Below are positions 23,177-32,200 of a stretch of 33,039 bases of DNA, in pieces. Source of the DNA: UMGS172 sp045648145 (GTDB taxonomy: Bacteria > Bacillota > Clostridia > Oscillospirales > Acutalibacteraceae); assembly GCA_045648145.1 (NCBI GenBank), contig JAZRNK010000032.1:1-33039 (forward strand), given 5' to 3'. Both the position numbers and the translations under genes were made by a program. How positions within the stretch are numbered: the stretch's first letter is position 1; each line of letters opens with the position of its first letter. The notes below the pieces were generated by a model. The model did not search any database. It saw only the letters and a program-made list of their open reading frames with translations, and had not been told where the DNA came from.

Positions 23177-23208
23177 TTGTTACCTCCTCCTTTTTGTGAA
23201 ATTTAAAA

Positions 23209-24048
23209 TTACTTTTTAGCCGCAGTAAGTGTGTTTTGCATAAGCATGGCGATTGTCATAGGTCCAACGCCACCGGGTACGGGTGTTATTGCCGAAGCTA
23301 TTTTTGAAACCTCAACAAAATCGACATCGCCGCAAAGCTTACCGCCTTCGGGACGGTTCATACCGACGTCAATGACGACGGCGCCGGGTTTTACCATATC
23401 GGCGGTAACAAATTTTGCTCTGCCTACTGCGGCAATAAGAATGTCAGCCTGCTTGCAGATTTCTTTCAAATTAACCGTCTTGGAATGGCAGATGGTTACG
23501 GTTGAATTAGCGTGTAGCATCAGCATTGCCATAGGCTTGCCCACAATGTTTGAACGGCCGATAACAACGCAATGCTTACCTGCTGTTTCAATGTCACTGT
23601 ACTTAAGCATTTCCATAATACCTGCGGGTGTGCAGGGCAGAAAATCATAATCGCCGATCATAATTTTGCCTACATTTTGCGGATGGAAGGCATCAACGTC
23701 TTTGGCAGGGTTTATAGCGTTTATAACCGTTTTCTCGTCAAGGTGACGGGGCAAAGGCAGCTGACACAAAATGCCGTGTATTTCCTTTTTGCTGTTCAAG
23801 GTTTCAACAAGCGCTAAAAGCTCTTCCTGAGTTGTGTTTTCGGGCAACTCGTATTTTTCGGAGTACATACCGAGCTCTGTACAGGCCCTCTCTTTTGATG
23901 CGACGTATACCTGTGATGCAGGGTCGCTACCGACGATTATTACTGCAAGACCGGGGGTTACGCCGTTGGCCTTGAGAGCTTCAACCTCGGTTTTTATACG
24001 CTGTTTAACTGCTGCAGAAATTTCTTTTCCGTTAATTAATGTTGCCAT
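23209..24048 (-). CDS. folD: Methylenetetrahydrofolate dehydrogenase/cyclohydrolase
   Basis: A 279-residue bifunctional enzyme interconverting 5,10-methylene-, 5,10-methenyl- and 10-formyl-tetrahydrofolate with NADP. Family signatures are visible: DPASQVYVASKERACTELG (with the catalytic Lys), GILCQLPLPRHLDE, NPAKDVDAFHPQNVG, PCTPAGIMEML, and the Rossmann segment VVIGRSNIVGKPMAMLML, ending PVPGGVGPMTIAMLM. Length is normal. Its start is one base after the lgt stop, and the site AGGAAG lies inside the lgt end, so the two are co-translated. It supplies one-carbon units for purine, thymidylate and formyl-methionine synthesis. Confidence 0.96.
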   Translation of the reverse strand: MATLINGKEISAAVKQRIKTEVEALKANGVTPGLAVIIVGSDPASQVYVASKERACTELGMYSEKYELPENTTQEELLALVETLNSKKEIHGILCQLPLPRHLDEKTVINAINPAKDVDAFHPQNVGKIMIGDYDFLPCTPAGIMEMLKYSDIETAGKHCVVIGRSNIVGKPMAMLMLHANSTVTICHSKTVNLKEICKQADILIAAVGRAKFVTADMVKPGAVVIDVGMNRPEGGKLCGDVDFVEVSKIASAITPVPGGVGPMTIAMLMQNTLTAAKK

Positions 24049-24049
24049 A

Positions 24050-25024
24050 TTATTCTTCCTGTTCTTCTTTTTCTTCTTCGACGGCTTCTTCTGTTGCTTG
24101 GTCGGCAGTTTCTTCCACTACTGTGTCACCCTCGTAGTAGGAAACACCCTTTACATACGATGGGTCAATGTCGTCAAACATATTAACGTAGTTGGCCTCT
24201 GCCTTTTTGGATTTTAATTTACGCAAATTGTAAACCATCAAAGCGCTGCAAACAACCACAAGGATGGCAGACAACCACTGTGAAACCTTAAGAGGTCCGA
24301 TGTAAAGACTGTCGGTTCTTAAGCCTTCGATAATCGTTCTGCCAAAGCCGTACCAAATGCCGTAGGTAAGGCAAAGCTGACCTTTGAATTTACGTTTTTT
24401 GCCGAGAAAATGCAATAAAACAAAACCAAGTATACACCAAATAGATTCGTAAAGGAAGCAGGGGTGAACGTTACCGTTTAAATATTGGTTGGTCATTCCC
24501 CAAAATTCACTTCCCGTCGGTGAGCCGTAGGCTTCCTGATTGAAGAAGTTACCCCAACGGCCAACGGCTTGTCCGATAAAGAAGCCGCTTGCGGCAAGGT
24601 CAAAAGCGTCAAGAATATTGACTTTTTTGAGCTTACACATCAAAAATCCGCAAAGGGCAGCACCTATAACGCCGCCGTATATTGCAAGACCTGAAACACC
24701 TGACTTGCCTGAAAAACCGATAAAGTCACTAATAGATTCGATTTTAAGGTTGCCGGTGTAAAAAATGATGTAATAAAGTCTTGCGCATAAAATTGCAACG
24801 GGTGTGGTAACCAAAACTACATCGGTAAGGTTATCAAGGTTGATATCAAACTTTTTGGCGCGGTTGTAGCAATATATAACGGCTAATAAAAAGCCAAGCG
24901 AAATGCAAATACCGTACCAATAAATATCCCATCCGCCGCCGATAGGCAGGGTAAAGGCAACGTCTTTAAAGCTTAAATCGATACCAAACAGGGTCACGTC
25001 ATATTTAGTGGCAAGTAGTTGCAT
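24050..25024 (-). CDS. lgt: Prolipoprotein diacylglyceryl transferase
   Basis: A 324-residue polytopic membrane enzyme that attaches diacylglycerol from phosphatidylglycerol to the lipobox cysteine of lipoproteins. The signature GRWGNFFNQEAYG is at residues 155-167, preceded by SGLAIYGGVIGA, where Tyr stands at the place of the E. coli HGG histidine as in many Firmicutes; the last helix region has FGRTIIEGLRTDSLY. About 50 residues follow the last helix and end in a very Glu-rich tail (EEAVEEEKEEQEE), absent from the core family. GAGAGG lies eight bases before ATG 25024. Its clients here include the importer lipoprotein, the LRR protein and the PrsA-like protein. Confidence 0.95.
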   Translation of the reverse strand: MQLLATKYDVTLFGIDLSFKDVAFTLPIGGGWDIYWYGICISLGFLLAVIYCYNRAKKFDINLDNLTDVVLVTTPVAILCARLYYIIFYTGNLKIESISDFIGFSGKSGVSGLAIYGGVIGAALCGFLMCKLKKVNILDAFDLAASGFFIGQAVGRWGNFFNQEAYGSPTGSEFWGMTNQYLNGNVHPCFLYESIWCILGFVLLHFLGKKRKFKGQLCLTYGIWYGFGRTIIEGLRTDSLYIGPLKVSQWLSAILVVVCSALMVYNLRKLKSKKAEANYVNMFDDIDPSYVKGVSYYEGDTVVEETADQATEEAVEEEKEEQEE

Positions 25025-25084
25025 ATGTAAAACCTCTCTATTTTGAGTATGTATGGCGGAAAATTAATCCGCACTAATAAAAAT

Positions 25085-25090
25085 ATTATA
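25085..25090 (-). promoter_or_regulatory. -10 box, probable lgt promoter
   Basis: A perfect TATAAT on the minus strand about 60 bases before lgt. The -35 position (25108-25113) holds only a T-run, so the promoter is of medium certainty. Confidence 0.45.
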
Positions 25091-25140
25091 CACTAATTGT
25101 GTTAAAGAAAAAAGATATTTTTTGAAATTTTAATTAATTT

Positions 25141-26412
25141 TTATGCCTTTATTACAGAAAGTGCAAATTTTTCCAAATCAAGCTCGGCTGCTCTTGCAAT
25201 AACGTCTTGTTTCGTGACGGTTTTGAGAACCTCAAGTCTTTCATAAGGTCTTGCGTTATCAATGGCGCAGTTTATGAACATATCTACTGTTTCTTCAGCC
25301 TCGTTAAAGCGACGTATTTCTTTGCCGTAGAGCTTACGGCGTGCGTCCTCAAGAAGCGAGTCGTCAAGCTCGCCGTTCTTTATTTTTTGCAAAGCGCCAG
25401 CAATTTCGTCGCGTACGGTCTGCGGGGCATTTGACTCACCCTCAAACAAAAGTGCGCCATAGCCGTGACCGTAGAAAAACTCGGTGCCAAAGTTGGAGTT
25501 GATAAGCCCGTCATTGAGCATTTTGTTGTAAAGATAAGAAATTTTACCGCAACAAAGCTCGAGCAACAGCTCGGTTGTTACAATCTGCTTGATTGAACGG
25601 TCGGCAAGACAGCTCGTGTCCTTAATACCTGCCACAAACAGTGGTATAGAAACCGGCATTTTCTGCTCGGTATAGTCGCACACCAAGCTGTCGGGCTCCG
25701 AAAAGGTTGAACGGTTTATCTTCACAGTGTCGGTTGAGGTTATTTTTTGGTCAACCGTTTGAAGTACCTTATCGGTATCGAAATTACCGCAAAGGCATAA
25801 AAACATATTAGACGGATTGTAAAAGGTGTTGTAGCAGTCGTAAAGAGTTTGGTCGGTTATTTTGGCAATCGACTCGACTGTGCCTGCAATCTCGATTTTA
25901 ACGGGGTGGTTGTGGTACATAATTCTAAAAAGATTAAAAAGCACACGCCAACCGGGAACATCTTCGTACATTCTGATTTCCTGACCGATAATGCCTTGTT
26001 CCTTTGCTACCGTTTCGGGTGTGAAATAGGGAGACGATACAAAGCCTAACAAAATATCGAGGTTTTCGTAAAATCTTTCTGAACAGCTAAAAAGGTAGCA
26101 GGTGCGGTCAAAAGAGGTGTAAGCGTTAGCAGAGGCGCCGGTTACGGCATACTTTTCGAAGGCGTCACCGTCCTCACCCTCAAAAAGCTTGTGCTCTAAA
26201 AAGTGGGCAATGCCTTCGGGAACGCTCTTCAAGGGCGCGTTGCCAATCGAAAATTCAGTATCGATTGAGCCATAGTGTGTGCCGAAAACGGCATAGTTTG
26301 TGCCTAAATCCTTCTTTTCACAAATATAAACCTTTAAGCCGGAGGAATGGTGCGCTATGAGACAGCCTTCGTTTGCTATATCACAAACAATGTTTTCAAT
26401 TTCAAAACTCAT
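25141..26412 (-). CDS. M16-family zinc peptidase (YmfH-like)
   Basis: A 423-residue inverzincin. The zinc motif HFLEH is at residues 70-74, and the distal ligand Glu lies in EQGIIGQEIRMYED (about 138-151), at the usual spacing; GASANAYTSFDRTCYLF is the typical following strand. A second, non-catalytic lobe makes up the C-terminal half. M16B enzymes of this type degrade or process peptides in the cytoplasm; in Bacillus, YmfH is paired with YmfF as here. Its ATG shares one base with the stop of the upstream partner gene (TAATG). No clear terminator follows before lgt. The physiological substrate is unknown. Confidence 0.88.
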   Translation of the reverse strand: MSFEIENIVCDIANEGCLIAHHSSGLKVYICEKKDLGTNYAVFGTHYGSIDTEFSIGNAPLKSVPEGIAHFLEHKLFEGEDGDAFEKYAVTGASANAYTSFDRTCYLFSCSERFYENLDILLGFVSSPYFTPETVAKEQGIIGQEIRMYEDVPGWRVLFNLFRIMYHNHPVKIEIAGTVESIAKITDQTLYDCYNTFYNPSNMFLCLCGNFDTDKVLQTVDQKITSTDTVKINRSTFSEPDSLVCDYTEQKMPVSIPLFVAGIKDTSCLADRSIKQIVTTELLLELCCGKISYLYNKMLNDGLINSNFGTEFFYGHGYGALLFEGESNAPQTVRDEIAGALQKIKNGELDDSLLEDARRKLYGKEIRRFNEAEETVDMFINCAIDNARPYERLEVLKTVTKQDVIARAAELDLEKFALSVIKA

Positions 26413-27686
26413 TATTCTTCCTCCTTTGCAGTTTTGTCAGGGCAGAGGGTGAACACCGCATCAAGACAAAAGCCTTTAGCAGCGTTCTTTATGTCGTCAA
26501 AGGTGACCTTTTCAATAGCCTCGCACACTTCCCGTGGGGTAGGCGGATTGTCCTCCAGAGCTCTTGCGGCATACCAGAAAAGCAACATATTTTGGTCGGA
26601 TTCGACCGAGCTTATCGAGTCGCAAAGTGATAGCTTTGATGAGGTCATATCCTTTTCGGTAAAGTTGCCGTTTGCAACGTCGTCAAATTGGGCTAAAATG
26701 GCATTCTTGGCCGATTCAATATTCTTTTTTTCAACGCCGCTTTCGACAAAAAGTAAACCTTTTTGTCGGATGCATCTTGCCGAACAGTAGTAGCAAAGGC
26801 TCATCTTTTCGCGGACGTTACAAAACAGCTTTGAGTACGGACCGCCACCGAAAATGTCGGTCATAACACGGGTAGCAATGGTTTTAATATCGTCACCGTG
26901 TTCAGTTGTTCTGAATCCCATTACAAGCTTACCTTGATTAACGTCCATTTTTTCACTTATCGATTTAAGCTCACCTGCTGCATAGGCGGTAGATTGGGCG
27001 ATGGGAGAATATTGCCTTTTGCATAAAGAAATACACTTTTCAAACTCTTCTACGAACAAAGAAGGCTCCTCATTACCAATTACAAGCACCGATATAAAGG
27101 CAGTTTTGATAAGCCTTTCTAATGCAAGACGCACATCGCTGCTTTGCAACGCCGACACCTCGTCAACCGTGCCGTCAGGCGAAATGCCGTAAGGCTCGTT
27201 CTGGCACATTATTTCCTCACAACGTTTTCTGGAGTAGACGCGCTTGTCGTTTATTTCACTTGCTATTTTTTCTTTAAGCAAACGTTTTTCGCGCTTTAGA
27301 GCCGCTAACGGATAATCACTGTTATCAAAAAAACGGCCGAAAATCATATCGCACAAAAGCTTACCGGCATCGCTAACGGTATTTTGACCGTCAATGGAGT
27401 ATTTGCTGTCGTTGACGGTTATGTTTATGCGCAATTCCTGATTATCACCTGATTTTGATGACCACGAAGAAATCTGAGCGCCATAGAGTGAGGCTAATTT
27501 TCGGTTAAGAGAATAAAGGTCGGGCAGGTCAACCGTTCCGCTTTTCATAAGGTTGCAGGCAAGTGTGTTGGCCGCCGCATAGTTATTTAAAGGCAGGTAA
27601 AAGCCTACCGAAATAAGCGTAGTCTTAAAACGATTTGTCTTTATAAAAGAGTAGCTAACGCCGTTCTCTTTAGAAAAAGCTGTCAT
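26412..27686 (-). CDS. M16-family partner protein without zinc motif (YmfF-like)
   Basis: A 424-residue M16-fold protein that lacks the HxxEH motif; the corresponding region reads AAANTLACNLMKSGT. Two M16 lobes are recognisable: YSFIKTNRFKTTLISVGFYLP at the start and MGFRTTEHGDDIKTIATRVMTDIFGGGPYSKLFCNVREKMSLCYYCSA in the second half, with the GGGxxSxLFxxVREKxxLxYxxxA pattern. By analogy with other M16B pairs, it would form a heterodimer with the active peptidase encoded next and supply substrate-binding residues. AGGAG lies about seven bases before ATG 27686. The pair forms one unit, separated from the upstream gene by a hairpin terminator. Confidence 0.85.
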   Translation of the reverse strand: MTAFSKENGVSYSFIKTNRFKTTLISVGFYLPLNNYAAANTLACNLMKSGTVDLPDLYSLNRKLASLYGAQISSWSSKSGDNQELRINITVNDSKYSIDGQNTVSDAGKLLCDMIFGRFFDNSDYPLAALKREKRLLKEKIASEINDKRVYSRKRCEEIMCQNEPYGISPDGTVDEVSALQSSDVRLALERLIKTAFISVLVIGNEEPSLFVEEFEKCISLCKRQYSPIAQSTAYAAGELKSISEKMDVNQGKLVMGFRTTEHGDDIKTIATRVMTDIFGGGPYSKLFCNVREKMSLCYYCSARCIRQKGLLFVESGVEKKNIESAKNAILAQFDDVANGNFTEKDMTSSKLSLCDSISSVESDQNMLLFWYAARALEDNPPTPREVCEAIEKVTFDDIKNAAKGFCLDAVFTLCPDKTAKEEE

Positions 27687-27723
27687 AATATCACTCCTAT
27701 TACACTAATATTACCTTGTTTTG

Positions 27724-27759
27724 AATAAAAAATTCTCCGAACAAAAGTCCGGAGAATTT
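27724..27759 (-). terminator. Rho-independent terminator after the PrsA-like gene
   Basis: Ten-bp inverted repeat AAATTCTCCG (27730-27739) with 27750-27759 and a loop of ten. On the minus strand it is followed by a run of T. It ends the mfd/PrsA-like unit and precedes the M16 pair. Confidence 0.85.
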
Positions 27760-27783
27760 AAATTTTCATTTCTGCCGGTTCAA

Positions 27784-29067
27784 TTAAAACTCGATATCGT
27801 CAACATCAAACTGACCGGTAGCATAGGTGTTTTCGGTTACTGTCAACAATTTTCCGGCTTCGTCAATACCCTTGTCAAACTCCTCGCTCTTCAAAGCGTA
27901 GCAGATAGTGTTGCGCAAGGTTTTGAGCCAATATTCCTCTTTAAGAATATCTCTTTTCACGAAAAGAACAAAGCTGTCAGAGCTTTCGTCTTCTACAACA
28001 ACTGCCTTATCAAGTTCACTCTTTTTGATGTCCTCATAAATGTCGGCACCATAGTTGGTTTCGTCGTCACCGAAAAGTGAGGTGTAGCTCTTAGGAGTGT
28101 ATTCGGCTTCCTTATCACCCGAAGTAGTGTCGGATGCGGTACTGCTTGTGGTAGATGATGTTGTTGATGAAGCAGTAGACGAGGTTGTGGTTGAAGAGGT
28201 GCTCGACGAGGTTTCGTTCTGCTTCTTCTGTTCCTCTACATACTCGTTATAAATTTTGTCAAACTCCTCGCCGTTGTTTATTCTGTCGGCGTAGGCATCG
28301 ACACTCTCTTTAAGCTCTGTAATCTTCTGCTCGGTCATATCTTTGCCTTCACTGTCTTTTTTCTGGAAGGTAATCAAGTCAGCAACAACGTAGTGCTCGG
28401 TAAGATATGCAGTAAGGTCGGTTTTGGGAATTTCCTTTTCTCCGCCCTCGCCGTAAAGCTTTTTAAAGTAGAAAGCATAGTTGCTTTCGTAAATGTTGTA
28501 CTGCTCGTAGGTTGAGTAGCTAACGCCCAACTCCTCCAAAACAGGACCTAACGGTGTGAAGTAGCTTGTCGGATCCATACCGTAGGAAGCATAGTACTGA
28601 TAGGTGCTGTAATCACAACCAATATACCAATAATACTGTGCCTGAACTTTGGCGCTGTTCAAACTTTCGTCATCAAGCTTTAAGCCCTTCTCTTCCATTT
28701 CTGAAAGGACAACGGTGTATTGGGTAAGAAGATTAATGGCTTCTTTTTCGACGAATTTTTCGAAGGTGTAGGTGCCTGTAAGACTTACCTTGCCCTCGGC
28801 ATCAAACTTGTATTTTGAATAATCAACACTTTCCGAGCTTGTTGTCGAAGAACTGCTTGAAGAGCTGTTTGATTCCTCAATATAATCGTCAATGGTTGCT
28901 CTTGCGGCGTTAGAGGCAATAAAGAGCATACAGCTATACATACCCGAGGTGTATTCCTTATCACCTACGGTAACGGCAATTTCGCCTTTTTTGTGGCAGC
29001 CGCAACAGATGGACGCAAGCATCAAAATTGCTAAAACAACCGCCAAAACTTTAGATATTCTTTTCAT
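27784..29067 (-). CDS. PrsA/SurA-like foldase lipoprotein with Ser/Thr-rich inserts
   Basis: A 427-residue exported protein. The signal peptide ends ICCGC, with the probable lipidated Cys at 24 (Cys at -3 makes the lipobox unusual). VTVGDKEYTSGMY is the start of a SurA_N/PrsA-like chaperone domain, interrupted by a Ser-rich stretch (67-80). A parvulin-like half domain appears at about 226-280 (VVADLITFQKKD...ADRINNGEEFDKIYNEY). A Ser/Thr tract follows at 286-317, then what looks like the second parvulin half (LFGDDETNYGADIYEDIKKSELDKAVVVED...FVLFVKRDI). It likely assists folding of exported proteins outside the membrane, but peptidyl-prolyl isomerase activity is uncertain. AGGAG lies nine bases before ATG. 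It follows mfd, a common order in clostridia. Confidence 0.75.
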   Translation of the reverse strand: MKRISKVLAVVLAILMLASICCGCHKKGEIAVTVGDKEYTSGMYSCMLFIASNAARATIDDYIEESNSSSSSSSTTSSESVDYSKYKFDAEGKVSLTGTYTFEKFVEKEAINLLTQYTVVLSEMEEKGLKLDDESLNSAKVQAQYYWYIGCDYSTYQYYASYGMDPTSYFTPLGPVLEELGVSYSTYEQYNIYESNYAFYFKKLYGEGGEKEIPKTDLTAYLTEHYVVADLITFQKKDSEGKDMTEQKITELKESVDAYADRINNGEEFDKIYNEYVEEQKKQNETSSSTSSTTTSSTASSTTSSTTSSTASDTTSGDKEAEYTPKSYTSLFGDDETNYGADIYEDIKKSELDKAVVVEDESSDSFVLFVKRDILKEEYWLKTLRNTICYALKSEEFDKGIDEAGKLLTVTENTYATGQFDVDDIEF

Positions 29068-29085
29068 TACACAATGCTCCTAACC

Positions 29086-29101
29086 GCCCGATTTTTCGGG
29101 C
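29086..29101. other. Small perfect hairpin before the PrsA-like gene
   Basis: GCCCGA (29086-29091) and TCGGGC (29096-29101) with a 4-base loop form a 6-bp GC-rich stem. On the minus-strand mRNA it stands just upstream of the AGGAG site. No T-run follows in the sense direction, so it is not a simple terminator; a stabilising leader hairpin is possible. Confidence 0.4.
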
Positions 29102-29131
29102 AATTATAGTTTTCATAAAATTTACTCATAT

Positions 29132-29160
29132 ATTATATATTACCATCACTTAAAAGTCCA
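29132..29160 (-). promoter_or_regulatory. Probable promoter of the PrsA-like gene
   Basis: Minus-strand TGGACT (29155-29160), 17 bases, then a perfect TATAAT (29132-29137). It would allow transcription independent of mfd. Confidence 0.5.
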
Positions 29161-29202
29161 GTGTTTTTTAAGCAGTCTTTGTGTCCTATTTGTAAATTTA
29201 AG

Positions 29203-32200
29203 CTACTTCATATAGGACAAGGCTTCTTTAAGCGTGTCAAGTATATGCTGCTTGGGTTGTGGTTTTATCGCAACGTACGGTTTTACACCTGCGCTGAAAA
29301 GCACACGCTTTTTAATGGGTGAGGTAATAAGCTTGGAAATCGGCTCGTTTAAACAACCGCAATATAATAGTAAGCGGTCGTTTTGCTCGCTGATTTCGGT
29401 GATTTCAAAGCCTGCTGCAATATTTTTGAGGAACGATACGTCTATAAGGTCTTTAACCGAGTCGGGCAGGTCGCCGTAGCGGTCCAAAAGCTCGTCGGTA
29501 ACGTCTAATACGTCTTCCTCGGTCTTTATAGCGGCTATGCGACGGTATGCCGAAAGTCGTTGGGGAAGAGAAGCAATATATTTTTCGGGAATGTGGGCAC
29601 TCAAACGTACGTCAACAACACATTCGCGCTGTTCTTGCGTGATTTCACCCTTTTCCTCGGCAATGGCATCGGTCAAAAGCTTTAGGTACATATCGTAACC
29701 GACGGCTTCCATATGTCCGTGCTGTTCACCGCCTAAAATACTGCCGGCACCGCGAATTTCCAAATCTCGCATGGCAATTCTGAAGCCCGAGCCAAACTCG
29801 GTGAATTTTCTTATGGCGTCAAGCCTTTTTTGTGAAACCTCGGAAAGCACTTTGCCTTGTGTGAAAAGCAAATATGCAAAGGCCGTTCTGTGAGACCTGC
29901 CTACGCGACCGCGCAACTGATGAAGCTGTGCCAAGCCCATTCGGTCGGCATCCTCAATAATAAGGGTGTTGACATTAGGCACATCGACACCTGTTTCAAT
30001 TATAGTGGTGCAGACAAGAATATCTATTTCGTGTTCAAGTAACTGTTGCCACACCTTTGAGAGAGCATCCTCGCTCATTTTTCCGTGTGCAACGGCAATC
30101 GAAGCGTTAGGGTGGGCTTGTTTTAGCTTGGTGGCGCAGGAGTCGATGGTTTCGGTGCGGTTGTGCAGGTAATAAACCTGACCGCCGCGGCGTAATTCGC
30201 GGTTTATAGCTTCGTTTACAATGTTAACGTCACGCTCCATTACGTAGGTCTGAACGGGGCGGCGATTCTGGGGTGCTTCTTCGATTGAGGACATATCACG
30301 CAGTCCCGAAAGCGCCATATTAAGTGTACGTGGGATAGGGGTTGCTGAAAGGGTGAGAGCATCGACAGCGGGAAATTTTTCCTTTAGTTTTTCCTTTTGA
30401 GCAACGCCGAAGCGCTGCTCCTCGTCGACGATTATAAGCCCTAAATCTTTAAATTTTACATCCTTTGAAATGATGCTGTGTGTACCGATAATAAGGTCAA
30501 TATTACCTGCAATCAAATCTTTTTTGATTTTTTCCTGTTGCTTGGGTGTTCTGAAACGGGACAGCATTTCAACCGATACGGCCATATTGTTAAAACGCTC
30601 AAGAGCAGTGTTGTAATGCTGCCATGCAAGTATCGTGGTGGGAACTAAAATAGCGCATTGCTTACCGTCGGCAATGCATTTAAAGGCGGCGCGAAGCGCT
30701 ACCTCGGTTTTGCCGAAGCCGACGTCACCGCAAAGTAAGCGGTCCATAGGAACGCTACGCTCCATATCGTTCTTTATCTCGTTGGCACAGCGAAGCTGGT
30801 CCTCGGTTTCCTCAAAACTAAAACGGCTCTCAAAATCCGACTGCAAATCGCCATCACGACTAAATGCGTAGCCTTTTACCTGCATTCTCTTGGCATAAAG
30901 CGCGGTCAACTGCTTGGCTATATCCTTAACGGCTGATTTTACTCTTGTCCTTGTGCGTGACCACTCTGCCGAGCCTAATTTATTTAGCTTTACCGTTCCG
31001 TCTTCACGGTTTCCAATATATTTTGAAACCATATCAAGTGAGGTTACGGGGACGTATAAAGCGTCCTTTCCTGCGTAGCCGATTTTGATATAATCGCGTG
31101 TCATACCGCGTGTCGTGAGCTGTTGAACACCCTCAAAAACACCTATTCCGTGTGTTGCGTGAACGACGTAATCGCCCCTTTGAAGCTCTTCTAAAGAGCC
31201 GACGGCGGTACCTTTTTTAAAACGGCGTTGACGCTTTATAAGCGTGGCTTTTCCATGAACGGTCAACAAGGTTTTGGTTTCGGGTATTTCAAAGCCACTT
31301 GTCAGTACTCCGACGGTGACAAAAACGCCCTTTTCTCCTATGCGGTCGGGTTCTGCGCAAAATATGGCTTTAATGCCGTTTTCGTTTAATTCCTCGCACA
31401 AATTGGATGCGGCCTTTGCAGTGCCTGCAAGTATTACGGTAAGCTGGTTGTCGGCGTATTTTATATCCTCGCTCAACTGCTTTGCAGAGCCCGAAAAACC
31501 ACTGGTTTGCTTGAAGTTAAAATTAACAACGGTCGACGGTGAAAGTTCATAATAAGCCTTTGGAAAGCTGTCGCAAAAAACGGCGCCTTGTCTTTTTAAA
31601 GCTTCTGTAAAGCTTACGCTATCAAGGTAGACAGAATGAAAATCGGGCGGTAAAACACCTTCTGTGAGCAGGTCCTTTATGTCCTCGGAATGAAGCTTTA
31701 AACAGGCGTCAATGTGTTCATAAACTGCATTATGGTCAAAGATAAATGCGGGTGATTTTGTGTTGTTATTTAAGCAAAAATAGTCAAAAAGTGTGCATTT
31801 TTCTTCAAAAACATACTGTAAATAGGCGTCAAAAGCAACGGGTAGACCGTTTTGAAGCCGTGTTATATCCTCTTGTAAACGGAGCTTTTGCTTTTCGCTT
31901 ATTTTCTTTTTGTTTGTCTCCGCTTGTAATTTTTCGGCGAGTATTTCATAAGAATCGGGTGTGTTTTCCGAAACGGGAGTGATTTTTATTTCATCGAGCG
32001 AATCAGTGCGGCGCTGTGTATCGGTTTCAAACAATGAAATACTGTCAATTTCGTCACCGAAAAAGTCAATGCGGCAGGGCTTTTCAAGGTTAGGAGTAAA
32101 AAGGTCTATAATACTACCTCTTTGAGAAAATTGACCTGCGCCGTCGACCTGCTCGCTTCGGGTATAACCGCCTGCAACAAGGCTTGAAACTAATTCTTGC

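Noticed and set aside
29086..29101. Hairpin as terminator of mfd
   Set aside because: It lies after the probable promoter and next to the ribosome binding site of the PrsA-like gene, and no T-run follows on the minus strand.
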